Source: Sandaracinus amylolyticus
GTDB lineage: Bacteria; Myxococcota_A; Polyangia; Polyangiales; Sandaracinaceae
NCBI RefSeq assembly: GCF_000737325.1
Contig: NZ_CP011125.1
Coordinates: forward strand, 868,001 to 932,000
Length of the DNA: 64,000 bases
Reading direction: 5' to 3'
In this document: piece after piece, positions 27,161-37,544 of the stretch
Numbering within the stretch: the stretch's first letter is position 1
Layout: every line of letters starts with the position of its first letter
The notes under the pieces: model-generated
Databases searched by the model: none
Told to the model about the DNA's origin: nothing
Seen by the model: only the letters and a program-made list of their open reading frames with translations
Translations under genes and position numbers: made by a program

Positions 27161-30100
27161 TCAGCGCGCGCGAGGCGCGGTCTGGAACACGCGTCGGTAG
27201 CCCAGGTCGACCTGATGACGCCAGCGGACCGAGCCCTGCCGGCCCTCCAGCACCATCGTCACCCTGCCGACCACGTCGCGCCCGCGCATCGGGATCGTGG
27301 TGGTCGTCGTCGTCTCGACGCGGCCGGCCGTGCCGTTCGAGAACCCGCGCTCGCCGCTGACCTCGACGTCGGGCCCTCGAGCCGTGTCGAACACGAGGGT
27401 GACCCCGCCGCCCCACGACGACTGCTGCGACGCCTCGGACGTGCGCGTCGCCTCGCTCGCGACGGCGCCCGACTCCCAGTCGCTCAGCGCGTACGCGTTC
27501 GCGACCTCGAAGTGGACCGTGACCCCGCTGTCGGGCAACACCAGCTCGCCGCCGGCCGCGATGTTGCCGAGCGCGCTGGTGAGGTTGCGGACGTCGCCGT
27601 CGGTGATCGTCGCCTCGGGCGTGACGACCTCGGCGGTCCCGCCGACGAGCTCGTTCCACCACGACGACGACGGGGGGTGCATCTCGAGCGTCCACTGCCC
27701 GTTGTAGCCGCGCTGCGCGCTCTCGGCGATCGCGCCGGCCTGGCCTTCGAGGCCGTGGATGCGCGACTCCGGAGACAGCACGAAGTCGGAGATCGCGTTG
27801 CCCGAGCTCGCGACCTGGAGGTCGCCCGTCTCGAGCCGCAGCGTGATGTCGACGTCGAGCGTCGGACGGCTCTCGAGCCCGCTCGGATCGACGTGCGCGA
27901 TCGGATCGTTGCTCGCGTACGCGTAGAGCGTGCACTGCACCGGATCGCTCGCGCAGCGATCGATCTCCGCGGCGTAGAGCGGATCGGGCGTGAGGAGCTC
28001 GCCGAGCATCGGATCGTAGTCGCGCGCGCCGATCCGCACGGTGCCGAGATCGGCGTCGTAGCCGTGCTCGACGTAGTCGAGCGCGACCGAGAGGTCCGTG
28101 CGATCGCGGCGCACGCCGTACGGGCTCGCGTCGACGAACGTGCCGTCGCTCGTCGCGAGCGGCGTGCCTCGCGGATCGGTGGCGATCGAGCGGTACGCGC
28201 CGTTCACCAGCACGCCCACGAGGCGTCCCGCGACCTCGACCGGCTCGACGATCATCGCGTCCGAGAGGTACGCGCCGTCGACGAACGCAGCGACCACGCG
28301 AGGGCCGTCCAGCTTGAGCAAGCGCGCGCCGCTCTCGTCGTAGACGTACGTGAACGAGCGGCCGTCGCGCGTGACGCGGTCGAGCTCGCCGTGCGCGCCG
28401 TACGTCATCGTCGTTCCGTCGCGCGCGATCACGCGTCCCGCGGCGTCGTAGCGGTACGTCGTCGAGCCGATCGTCGCGGTGCGGCCGCGTCGCGTGTGCG
28501 TGCGACGGCCCGCGAGATCACTCGAGGAGGCGATGCGGCTCGCGGCGTCGTAGGTGTACGCCGAGGCGCCGTCGGGCCCGCGCCGCTCGGTCAGGAACCG
28601 GCGGGCGTCGTACACGTACTCGCGATCGTGCACGACGGGCGGAGCGCCGCCGGTCGAGAGCTCGACGCGCTCGGCGGAGACGAGCCCGCGCGCGTCGCGC
28701 TCGACCTCGACGCCGAGCGTCCAGTCGTCGGTCACGTGGTCGTAGCCGATCCGGCCGTGGGTGACGGGATCGAAGCGCATCACGAGCAACTCGCCGTTCG
28801 CGAACGCCACGTGCGACACGCGTCCTTCGTCGTCGTACGCGAGCTCGTAGAGCGGTGCGCCGCCGAGCGTGCGGCGGGCGACGCGGCCGAGCGCGTCGTG
28901 CTCCGTCGTCTGCTCGCTGCGCAGCAGCACACGGCCCGAGGGATCGAGCACCGTGCGCGTCGCGCTGCGCTCGACGCCGTCCTCCGCGTAGCTGCGCTCG
29001 ACGATGATCGTGCGGAAGCCCGTCAGCTCGAGCTCGCTGCGCGCCACCCGACCATCGCGGTGGTGACGTTCGCGCCGGACGAAGCCGGGGCCGCGCACCG
29101 ACGTCAATTGCCCGAGCTCGCCGGTGCCCTCGTCGTAGCGGCGCTCGTACGCGATCTCCGCTCCGTCGCTGGCGCGACGATGGACCTCGCGCACCACGCG
29201 GCCGATCGCGTCGTGCTCGAGGCGCGTCGAGCGCAGCTCCGCGCCCGTGGTGTCGAAGACGCGGCGGCGCAGCATGCGCCCGACGTCGTCGTACTCGAGC
29301 TCGGTGCGCCCCACGTCGCTGCGCACGACCGCGCCGACGCGGCCGAGCCGGTCGTAGCGCACCGATTGGATCGCGCCGCCGGGGAGCGCGACGCGCACGA
29401 GGCGCCCGAGCGCGTCGTAGCTGCGCGTCGTGGTCGCGCCGGCCGCGTCGGTCGTGGTGATCACGCGATCGTCGCCGTCGGTCACGCTCGTGCCCGCGAC
29501 GACACCGTTCTCGATCGACTCGTGCACGACGCCGTCGGCGCGGACCGCGACGCGCTCACCCGTCGTGCGCCGCACGCCCTCGCGCACCGTCGTCACCTCT
29601 TCGATCGCGTGGCCGAGCGCCGAGTCGATGCGATGACCGAGCGCGGTGCGCGACGCGGTGTCGACGAGCTGCGCGAGTGTGAGCGAGCGGGGATCCGCGC
29701 TCACCGGCGCGCGGTGGAAACGATCGACGCGCGAGGCCGAGGGATCGGCGAGCGTGAGCCCGTCGAACGCCCAGCCCCGTCTGGTGCGCACCGCGGTCGC
29801 GAGCACGTCGCCGGTCGCCGCCTGGAGCTCGATGGTCTCGGCGACGGAGCGCGACGATGCGTCGATCAGCTGGCGCGACAGGATCGCAGCGGGCCTCGTC
29901 GCGTCGGCGTAGCGGTACTCGTACGCGAGGTCGGGGAGCGCCGCGTTGCCGGCGCCCACGTCGTCCCACGTGGCGTCGAGCCGCTCGAGCGCGTCGTAGT
30001 GGAACGTGCGGTTCCAGTCGCCGCCCGGTCCGCGCCCCATCAGCAGCTTCACGAGCGCGTCGGTGCGCGCGTCGCGCGTCACCGCGGTCACGACTCCGTC

Positions 30101-32845
30101 GGGCCCGGTGATCGAGGTGAGCAGGCCCGTGCTCGGGTCGTACCGCATCGCGGTGCGACCTTCGGACGGAGCCGTGATCGACGTGATCCGGTGCTGCGCG
30201 TCGTACGCGACTTCCTGCAGGACGAGCCGCCGATCACCCGCGATCGCCGTGATGCGCGTGAGCATCCCGATCGCGTCGCGCTCGATCTCGGCGCGGTAGT
30301 CGAAGTCGAGCTCGGCGCGCCCGGGGTGAGTGCCGAGGTTGCGGATCACGCGCGGGGTGCAGTGCAGCGCGGCGCCGAGCCCGGGCACGGGATCGAGCTC
30401 GTTCTCGGTCACGAGCTCGCCGTGGCGCGACACGCTGCGCGCGCGGGTGACGCAGAGCTCGTTCGCGTAGGCCTCGTGGATCGTGCGGGTGCCGTCGACG
30501 ACCGTGCCGGTGCGATCGGACCAGCCCGTGTGACGATCGCGCGGGCGCAGGAACCGCACGCCGCGAAACCGCGCTTCGTCGTAGGTGCGCGCCTCGAAGC
30601 GGAACACGTCGGTCTCGTCCGCCGCGACGCGCGTGCCGACGAGCAGCCCCGACACGTCGTCGTCGAAGTGGAACTCCGCGGACTCGATCGCGTTCGGCGA
30701 GTCGCGCCGCACGGTGCCGAACCCGAGCAGGTGTCGCGCCGCGCCGTGGAACACGGCGTCTTCGTAGTCGTAGGTGAACGAGACCGGGGCCACGCCGGTC
30801 GCGCTCACCTCCATGCGCGTCAGCATCGGCGGCCGGCGCACGATCCCCGGCGTCGGTCGCGCCCGGCGATACTGGAACCGCGCGACACCGCCGCGGCCGT
30901 CGTCGGCGCGCACCATGAGCCCCGACTCCGGCGCGGACAGCGTGATGCGATAGGCGCTCTGTCCGTTGACGAGCACCGCCTGCTCCTCGCCGCGACCATC
31001 GAGATCGACCGCCACCGGCAGACCGACGGTCCAGGTGATCGCAGAGAATCCCGGGACTGCGATCTGCTGGAAGTGCGTCCCGCGGTTCGTGAAGAGCATC
31101 AGGTAGCGGCCCGACGAGAGCAGCGCATCGGCGAGCCCGTCGTGGTTCGCGTCGGTGAACGTGATCTGGAACGAGCCGAGGTTCGTGACCGGTCCGTTCG
31201 ACGACAGGAATCCGAACGTCGTGCCGGTGCTCTCGAATCGATTGCCGCCGAGACCGAACCACACGACCACGTTCGCCGTGCTGCGTGCGACGAGATCGGC
31301 GAGCCCGTCGCCATTCACGTCCTGCACCCACGTCGCGGTGGGCGCGAACGAGGGTGCCAGTGTGCCGGGCGCGGAGCGCTCGAATCGATATCCACGCTCG
31401 TCACTGACGTTGCGCAGGATCTCGTATCCGCCGCGATAGACACGCACGAAGTCCGGGCGCAGGTCGCGATCGAGATCGACGAGGCGCGTGTTCGCGCCCA
31501 GATCCCATGCGCCGGGCACGGCCTCGCGGTGCAGCGGGTCACCCTCGCGATCGCAGATCACGAGGCCGGTGCTCGCGCCGCTGCGATACGCGACGACGAC
31601 CTCGGGCTCCGTCGCGTCGGGCGTCATGCGCACGAGCAGGCGAGGACGGTTCTGGTGCGACGCCGCAGGACGGCAGAGCGCGTTCTCGTCGCCGTCGCGC
31701 GGCGGCGCGCCCTCCCACGTCCAGCCCGCGTCGGTGTGGTGCACGAGCGAGTGGTCGTAGCGGTGCTCCATGTCGACGCGCCCGTCGTCCTCGAGGTCGA
31801 AGAACGACACGACCTCGGGCTGGATCCCGGTGCCACCGACGCGCGCGAGGTACGCGTCGAGCTCGGTCATCCGCTCGAGCGACGCGGTGGCGAGGCGATC
31901 CTCGCTCATCGCGTACTCGTACGTGACGGGCGGCTCGGCGGCGCCGCTCGCGAACCGTCGCGTGACCGACGTCAGGTAGAACGCCGCGCCCGCCGGGCTC
32001 TCGCGATACGCGAGCTCGTACGTCCAGCGCCGCGTCCATGCGCCCGACGTGGGATCGCGCGTGTCCATCGCGATCTCGCGCACGCGACGATCGAGCAGCA
32101 TCCGCGCGCCCGACGCGTGATCTGCGAGCGCGACGGGGACCGTGTCGTAGCCGAGCACCGCGCGGTGCTCGCGGGTCGCGCCGCGGCCGCCCCAGCGCAG
32201 CTCCGAGACGAAGCGACGTCCCGACGCGTTCGCGGTCCAGACGAGCTCGGTGCGGTCGCCGAGCGGCGAGATCACCTCGCTGACGTTCCACTGGTACGTG
32301 CCGCGCGCGTTCGTGACCGCGTCCGCGGCGCGGAAGATCCACCGCGTTCCGTCGGACGTCGTCGCGACGTAGCCGCCTCCGTCGGCGACCACGCGCACGC
32401 GATCCTCGAGCGCTGCGGGATAGAGCGCGCCGTCGTCTCCGCGCACGAGTCGGCCCCACGGCGAGACCAATTCGTCGCTCGTCGAATAATCGATGGTGCC
32501 GATGGTGCGGAATCGACGAATCGAGAGATCCGCGCTCCACCCCATGCCCCACTCCGAGAGCCCGACGTCGGGCGAGTACGCCGGGAACGCGGACGCGAGC
32601 AGCGGGCCGCGATCGATGGGCGCGGCGAACGGGCTCGGCAGGTGGAACGTGCCGCGCGCGAGGTCGCTCGGCGCGTACCGCAGGCTCGCGAGCGTGCCCG
32701 CGACGGACCCGCGGGTCGGCGCGGCGAGCGTCGGAGTCTGTACCAGCGCGTCTCGATATGTCTGCGCGGACGCGTTGGAGCTCAGGACACCGAAGAGCGC
32801 CAGTGAAGCGAGTGTGGTCGAATACGAACGTCGGACGGAGTACAT
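27161..32845 (-). CDS. secreted RHS/YD-repeat protein with SpvB/FG-GAP-like N-terminus
   Basis: 1,894 residues. A signal peptide ends SSNASA|Q, and AAGGAG lies 5 bases before the ATG. Residues 60-330 resemble the SpvB/TcaC N-terminal region, and 345-660 carry FG-GAP/VCBS-like calcium repeats (for example DVNGDGLADLVARS). Residues 740-1590 hold many YD repeats (YDALGRLVRV, YDRLGRVGAV, YDAAGRVIAR). The RHS core (about 1595-1655) has DYDPMLGELLTPDP and YAYASNDPIAHVDPSGL. RHS shells usually enclose a variable C-terminal toxin; here the tail of about 240 residues is Ser/Thr-rich and beta-like, with no toxin motif I recognise. No immunity-like gene follows. It lies 95 bp after a giant lipoprotein gene and may be co-transcribed. 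Confidence 0.9.
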   Translation of the reverse strand: MYSVRRSYSTTLASLALFGVLSSNASAQTYRDALVQTPTLAAPTRGSVAGTLASLRYAPSDLARGTFHLPSPFAAPIDRGPLLASAFPAYSPDVGLSEWGMGWSADLSIRRFRTIGTIDYSTSDELVSPWGRLVRGDDGALYPAALEDRVRVVADGGGYVATTSDGTRWIFRAADAVTNARGTYQWNVSEVISPLGDRTELVWTANASGRRFVSELRWGGRGATREHRAVLGYDTVPVALADHASGARMLLDRRVREIAMDTRDPTSGAWTRRWTYELAYRESPAGAAFYLTSVTRRFASGAAEPPVTYEYAMSEDRLATASLERMTELDAYLARVGGTGIQPEVVSFFDLEDDGRVDMEHRYDHSLVHHTDAGWTWEGAPPRDGDENALCRPAASHQNRPRLLVRMTPDATEPEVVVAYRSGASTGLVICDREGDPLHREAVPGAWDLGANTRLVDLDRDLRPDFVRVYRGGYEILRNVSDERGYRFERSAPGTLAPSFAPTATWVQDVNGDGLADLVARSTANVVVWFGLGGNRFESTGTTFGFLSSNGPVTNLGSFQITFTDANHDGLADALLSSGRYLMLFTNRGTHFQQIAVPGFSAITWTVGLPVAVDLDGRGEEQAVLVNGQSAYRITLSAPESGLMVRADDGRGGVARFQYRRARPTPGIVRRPPMLTRMEVSATGVAPVSFTYDYEDAVFHGAARHLLGFGTVRRDSPNAIESAEFHFDDDVSGLLVGTRVAADETDVFRFEARTYDEARFRGVRFLRPRDRHTGWSDRTGTVVDGTRTIHEAYANELCVTRARSVSRHGELVTENELDPVPGLGAALHCTPRVIRNLGTHPGRAELDFDYRAEIERDAIGMLTRITAIAGDRRLVLQEVAYDAQHRITSITAPSEGRTAMRYDPSTGLLTSITGPDGVVTAVTRDARTDALVKLLMGRGPGGDWNRTFHYDALERLDATWDDVGAGNAALPDLAYEYRYADATRPAAILSRQLIDASSRSVAETIELQAATGDVLATAVRTRRGWAFDGLTLADPSASRVDRFHRAPVSADPRSLTLAQLVDTASRTALGHRIDSALGHAIEEVTTVREGVRRTTGERVAVRADGVVHESIENGVVAGTSVTDGDDRVITTTDAAGATTTRSYDALGRLVRVALPGGAIQSVRYDRLGRVGAVVRSDVGRTELEYDDVGRMLRRRVFDTTGAELRSTRLEHDAIGRVVREVHRRASDGAEIAYERRYDEGTGELGQLTSVRGPGFVRRERHHRDGRVARSELELTGFRTIIVERSYAEDGVERSATRTVLDPSGRVLLRSEQTTEHDALGRVARRTLGGAPLYELAYDDEGRVSHVAFANGELLVMRFDPVTHGRIGYDHVTDDWTLGVEVERDARGLVSAERVELSTGGAPPVVHDREYVYDARRFLTERRGPDGASAYTYDAASRIASSSDLAGRRTHTRRGRTATIGSTTYRYDAAGRVIARDGTTMTYGAHGELDRVTRDGRSFTYVYDESGARLLKLDGPRVVAAFVDGAYLSDAMIVEPVEVAGRLVGVLVNGAYRSIATDPRGTPLATSDGTFVDASPYGVRRDRTDLSVALDYVEHGYDADLGTVRIGARDYDPMLGELLTPDPLYAAEIDRCASDPVQCTLYAYASNDPIAHVDPSGLESRPTLDVDITLRLETGDLQVASSGNAISDFVLSPESRIHGLEGQAGAIAESAQRGYNGQWTLEMHPPSSSWWNELVGGTAEVVTPEATITDGDVRNLTSALGNIAAGGELVLPDSGVTVHFEVANAYALSDWESGAVASEATRTSEASQQSSWGGGVTLVFDTARGPDVEVSGERGFSNGTAGRVETTTTTTIPMRGRDVVGRVTMVLEGRQGSVRWRHQVDLGYRRVFQTAPRAR

Positions 32846-32940
32846 CGCTGCTCCTTCTCGAGAACGAGAGAGAGAAGAGGGAGATTCGAAATGGAGAGCG
32901 AGGCGGCGACGACGCCGCCGCCTCGCGTCGGGTCATCGGC

Positions 32941-35900
32941 TCAGGGCGCGCACTGCGGGACCCACGAGAGCGGTGCGGCGGTGCTGCGCGAGTCGATCTG
33001 CATCACGAGCACGATCTCCGTCGCTTCGGTGCCGGGCGTGGTGATCCCGTCTCCGAGCGCGCCGCTCCGCAGCTGCTGCAGACCCTGGAAGTCGATCTCC
33101 ATGCTGCCGAACGGCGAGAGCCCGACGGCGCCCTCGGGAAGCTCGGCAGCGCCCGACGTGATCGCACGCTGCACGAACGTCGACAGCGCGCCGGTGTACG
33201 AGCCGTAGAGCACGGGGATCTGGAACTGCTGCCAGATCGCGTTGCCGAGGGTGTACGTGACGGGGCCCGAGGTCTCGGCGAACGGCTGGGTCACCGACGC
33301 GCGTCCCGTCAGGAAGCGCCGTTCGTCGTTGAGATCCTCGGTGTCCGTGACGCCGCCAGGGCGCACCACGAAGAGCGCCATGCGCTGCACGACCGGCACG
33401 GCCTCGGTGCACGCGAGCAGACCGCCCGCGCCGCCGAAGCGCGTGTAGAGGTCCTCGGGGCGGATCGTGATCGTGCCGGTCGAGAGCGACTGCACGTCGG
33501 ACCAGAGCGTCGCGCTGCGCTGCTCGTCCGCCTTGGGCAGGCTCGAGATCGGCGTGAACGGATCGGCGACGACGTCCGGCCGCACGAAGCTCACCGCGAT
33601 GATCGGGCGCTGTGCCGTCTCCTTGTAGCCCGGGGTCGCGGCCTCGAGCCGCGACAGCGTGGCGTCGAGCACCGCGCGCACGTCGGAGACGAGGTCGAGC
33701 GTGCTGCTCGAGGGCCCCGCCGAGAGCAGCGGCTCCGCAGCCTCCGCGATGTCGAGCTCGTCGAGCACCTCCGGGTACCAGAGGTCGAGCACGGGATAGA
33801 GATAGCGACGCGACTGCGACGCGAGATCGCGCGCCGAGTCGCGGAGGCGCTCGCCACCCAGGTTGCGAAGCGTCCACGTGGGCACGAGCTGCGTCAGCCG
33901 GCCGTGGTGCTCGACGAGCAGGCGCTCCTGCCGCAGCGCTTCGAGCTCGAGCGCGAGCGCGTCGATCTGGCGGTCGAGCGCGGCGATCTGCACTGCGCGC
34001 TCGAGGCGCACGATCTCGCGATCGAGGAACGCCTCGAAGAGGCCCGCGAGCGGCGCGGGCAGGGTCGCGTACGAACGACCGGCGCGGGTCTGGAGATCGA
34101 CGAGCGCTTCGCTCCGCAGCGCACCCATCTGCGACGGGAGGATCGAGCCCTGTGCGACGAGCTGGGGCTCGAGCGCGCGCACCGCCGTGAGCGTCTCGCC
34201 CATCTGCGTGATGACGGCGCTCGCGAGCGCCGTCTCGCTCTGGAACCGGCGCACGTCGACGCTGAGCGCGTGCGTCGTGTCCTCGCGATTCCCGCAGTCG
34301 ACGTCGTTCGCGATCACGTAGAGATCAGCCGCGGACGAGACGAGGATCTGCGTGTACGGCGCGCGCACGACGTGCACGTCACGGATCACGCCGTCACCGC
34401 GCGCCGTCTCGACGACGAGCAGGCTGCCCGCGGGGAGCTCGGGGAACGGCGTTCCTTCGAGCCGCAGGCCCGACGCGAACTGCGACGACCAGCTCGTGCT
34501 GTGCTCGCCCGAGTGGCCCTCGGCGGTCTCGCTGCCCCACGCCCAGCTCTTTCCCGTCGTCGCGCAGACCGTCGCGCTGCCGTACATGTAGCTGCCGCCT
34601 GCGCACACCGAGGCCTGCACGCCGACGCTGAACGTCTCGGTCGAGGTGCTCTGCTCCGACGCGCTCCGCGCCTGCGTCTCGCCGTCGCTGACCACCAGCG
34701 AGAAGCCCTCGGGCCCGATCGTGATGCCCTCGACGTCGAGGCGCTGCGAGCCGCCTCCGGGCCCCTGCACCTCGAGCGCACGGAGCGCGCAGGTCGGCGA
34801 CCACACGCCGCTCGGCGCGAGCACGACCAGCTCGCCCTGCTCCGGCTGGATCGTCGCGACCGAGTGCGCGCCGAGATCGACGCGCCCCGACGTCCAGCGC
34901 GCCGCGGTGCCGTCGAGCGCGAGCCGCGTGACGTCGCCGACCTGGACGAACTGTCCTTCGTCGAGCGCGCTCGAGATCCCGGTGAGCGCGGCGCCGAGCT
35001 CACCGAAGCGCACGTCCTCCTCGGAGGCGCTCGCGTGCAGACCGGCGATGTCCTGCGTCGCGAGATCGATGTCGCGCGCGATGCGCGCGACGCGCACGTC
35101 GATCTGCGCGAGCGCATCCTCGTTGCCCACCTGGTCGACGAGCCCGCCGACGATGTCCGCGAGATCCTCCCGGTACTCGCGCGTGTTCTGCTCGAGGCGG
35201 CCCATCGCGCTCCGCATCGACGTCAGCACCGTCTCGCGCTGGCGATCGTTCACGCCGGCGTAGAGCGTGCGCCGGTCGATCGGATCGAGGAGGCCGATCG
35301 CCGCGAACGCCGCGCTGCGGCGCTCCGCGAGCAGCACGATGCGCGCGATCGCTGCCGCTTCGGGCGCGACGTCGCTCGTCGCATCGACGTCGGCGAGCGG
35401 CAGCGCGAGCCCCGCGTCGCGCATCGCGGTCGCGAAGGCCGCGTGCTGTCCGCGCATCGCCGCGAAGGCGGTGCGCCAGCCGTCGAGGGCCTCGGCCGAG
35501 GGGAGCGCCTCGAGCTCCGCGCCGAGCGTCGGCTCGTGATCGAGCGCGGCGATCACCGAGAAGAAGCGTGCGAGCCGGGTCGGCGACTCGCGCGTGTCGC
35601 AGCGCGCGAACTGACACGCGAAGTCGTGCAGCGCCGCGAGGTCCGACAGGCGCTCGTCGAGCCCGGTCAGCGCGTCCGCGGTGATCATCAGCAGCACCGG
35701 GCCGCGCATCGGCGCGCGATTCAGCGTGATCGCGGGCGCGACGGTCACGCCTCCGATCACCACCGCGGGCAGCGACGCCACGCGCGTGTGCGCAGCGACC
35801 AGCACCTCACGATCGAGCGCGAACGCGCGATCCGAGACGGTCACCAGCGCGCTCTCGAGGGCTCCACCCGCCGTCAGCGCGTCCAGGACGTCGCGGCGCG

Positions 35901-37290
35901 CCATGCCGTGGCGCCAGAACCGACCGAGCATCTCGCTGCGGATCCCGCGCTGCTCGACGCGCAGCGCGTCGGTCGGACCGTCGGCGGCGTAGCTCGCGCG
36001 CATCGCCGTATCCCATCGATCGAGCAGGTAGAGCTGGCGATCGAAATTGCCGAGCCCCGCCGTCGGGTGCTCGACGAGCGAGAGCGCGCGCGCCGCGATC
36101 GTCGTCGTGCTCTGGCGCAGCGAGGTGCGCGCCGAGCTCGCGCCGCAGTCCGCGGGCATCGTGCTCGCACGCTCGAGCGCATCGGCGCAGCTCGCGAGCT
36201 CGAGCGCATCGACGACGGCCGGCACGTGGCCCATCGCGAGACGGCTGCAGCGGAAGAGCGCGCCGCGCACGTCGGCCGACGTGGTGTCGGTGCAGCGGCT
36301 CGGCACGATCGTCGGGGGCGCGGCGCCGCACGCGAGCGGCGCGCCCGCATGATCGCGATAGAGCGTCCGCACGAACGCGCGCTGCTCCTCGGTGAGCGCT
36401 TCACCGCGCAGCTCGTACAGCTGACGAAGGTTGCGCGCATAGGTCGCGCGCGCCGCGGTGCGGGTGTCCCACGACGTGCGCAGCCGGTCGTACTTCGCGC
36501 GCACCTCGGTGACGGTGCCCATCGGCAGCGTGTCCGCGCTCGTGCAGAACGATCCGTGCGAGCCGGTCGCGCTCCACGCGCCGTTGCGATCGCTCAGGAT
36601 CACTGCAGCGCGCGACAGGCCCGTGGCCGACCACCGGCGCGTGCCGTCGGGCCCGCAGTCCTCGTGCTGGACGCGGCACACGGGGTACTCGAGATCGACC
36701 GCGCAGCCGCACGCAGCGTCCTTGCGCGAGCGGGGCCGCGTCACTTGTCGAGTCCCCGAGCACTCGACCTCCGCGGTGGGGTTCGCGCGAGTCGGCTGTC
36801 GCACCACGCGGACTCGGTAGGTCCCGCCGACGTACGCCCTGCACGCGGAGTTCGCTGCGGTCTGGTCCATCTCGCAGATCCAGCGGTCGAGCTCGCCCTC
36901 GAAGTGACACCTCGCGGCCACGGTCCGCCGCGCGGGCGGGACCGTCTCGGTCACGGTGACGGTCCCGAACTCCTCGCGCGCGCAGGTCGCGTACTGCGGC
37001 TCGCCATCGCGACCGTCCGGACAGATCCGGGCGCCGCACGACGAGTGCGACATCGAGCAGAACGCCCAGCGCTCGTACTCCCACGGTCCGCGACAGACCG
37101 CGGAGGTCGAGGAGGGCGTCGTGATGCTCGACGGCCCGCACTCCGGCGCGGCCGGTGTGTCGGCGCCTTCGGTCGAGAGCGCGAACGTCGCCGACTCGGC
37201 CTCGAGATCGGATGGAAGCGCTTCTCCGGCGGCGCACGCGCCGAGGACGAAGAGCAATGGAGTGAACAGCGGAGCGAACGGCGGGCGCAT
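32941..37290 (-). CDS. giant lipoprotein of unknown function upstream of RHS
   Basis: 1,449 residues from ATG 37290 with lipobox VLGAC. The N-terminal 200 residues are Cys-rich (about 18 Cys). Residues 230-800 are mainly helical. Residues 880-960 form a Ser/Thr-rich, strand-like stretch (QSTSTETFSVGVQASV, STSWSSQFASGLRLEG). Residues 1080-1150 are a coiled coil (ALDRQIDALALELEALRQER). The end is beta-rich. I do not recognise a family. Some features (long helical body, coiled coil, beta C-terminus) recall Tc toxin A subunits, and the next gene is an SpvB/RHS protein like the Tc B-C partners, but this is a distant inference. The open frame upstream of 37290 lacks a signal and is Arg-rich, so it was cut. 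Confidence 0.72.
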   Translation of the reverse strand: MRPPFAPLFTPLLFVLGACAAGEALPSDLEAESATFALSTEGADTPAAPECGPSSITTPSSTSAVCRGPWEYERWAFCSMSHSSCGARICPDGRDGEPQYATCAREEFGTVTVTETVPPARRTVAARCHFEGELDRWICEMDQTAANSACRAYVGGTYRVRVVRQPTRANPTAEVECSGTRQVTRPRSRKDAACGCAVDLEYPVCRVQHEDCGPDGTRRWSATGLSRAAVILSDRNGAWSATGSHGSFCTSADTLPMGTVTEVRAKYDRLRTSWDTRTAARATYARNLRQLYELRGEALTEEQRAFVRTLYRDHAGAPLACGAAPPTIVPSRCTDTTSADVRGALFRCSRLAMGHVPAVVDALELASCADALERASTMPADCGASSARTSLRQSTTTIAARALSLVEHPTAGLGNFDRQLYLLDRWDTAMRASYAADGPTDALRVEQRGIRSEMLGRFWRHGMARRDVLDALTAGGALESALVTVSDRAFALDREVLVAAHTRVASLPAVVIGGVTVAPAITLNRAPMRGPVLLMITADALTGLDERLSDLAALHDFACQFARCDTRESPTRLARFFSVIAALDHEPTLGAELEALPSAEALDGWRTAFAAMRGQHAAFATAMRDAGLALPLADVDATSDVAPEAAAIARIVLLAERRSAAFAAIGLLDPIDRRTLYAGVNDRQRETVLTSMRSAMGRLEQNTREYREDLADIVGGLVDQVGNEDALAQIDVRVARIARDIDLATQDIAGLHASASEEDVRFGELGAALTGISSALDEGQFVQVGDVTRLALDGTAARWTSGRVDLGAHSVATIQPEQGELVVLAPSGVWSPTCALRALEVQGPGGGSQRLDVEGITIGPEGFSLVVSDGETQARSASEQSTSTETFSVGVQASVCAGGSYMYGSATVCATTGKSWAWGSETAEGHSGEHSTSWSSQFASGLRLEGTPFPELPAGSLLVVETARGDGVIRDVHVVRAPYTQILVSSAADLYVIANDVDCGNREDTTHALSVDVRRFQSETALASAVITQMGETLTAVRALEPQLVAQGSILPSQMGALRSEALVDLQTRAGRSYATLPAPLAGLFEAFLDREIVRLERAVQIAALDRQIDALALELEALRQERLLVEHHGRLTQLVPTWTLRNLGGERLRDSARDLASQSRRYLYPVLDLWYPEVLDELDIAEAAEPLLSAGPSSSTLDLVSDVRAVLDATLSRLEAATPGYKETAQRPIIAVSFVRPDVVADPFTPISSLPKADEQRSATLWSDVQSLSTGTITIRPEDLYTRFGGAGGLLACTEAVPVVQRMALFVVRPGGVTDTEDLNDERRFLTGRASVTQPFAETSGPVTYTLGNAIWQQFQIPVLYGSYTGALSTFVQRAITSGAAELPEGAVGLSPFGSMEIDFQGLQQLRSGALGDGITTPGTEATEIVLVMQIDSRSTAAPLSWVPQCAP

Positions 37291-37544
37291 GGATCCTCGC
37301 GTGGTTGGCGGCTCGTCCGAGCCCACGCGATTCACGCGACGGGCGTCGGCGGCGGCGCCCCTGAGCACTCGAAGTGCCATCCCGCCGAACCGCCGAAATC
37401 GCCGCGTTTCGTCGAGAATTGCGCCGCTCGTCGCCGCCACCATCCGCGCTGCGCGCCCACCGTGCGGGATGTCCACGCCCGTGGGCGGCCCAGCGCGTGT
37501 GCGTGTGCATCGATCGCGCGCCCACGTGCACGCGATCGAGCGCG

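Noticed and set aside
27068-32806. A 1,912-codon open frame on the plus strand across the RHS gene
   Set aside because: Rich in Arg, His, Asp and Val without motifs; it is the antisense shadow of the YD-repeat gene caused by high GC.
37291-37544. Possible small gene in the 254-bp gap upstream of the giant lipoprotein
   Set aside because: Only Arg-rich frames cross it; treated as promoter region without recognised motif.
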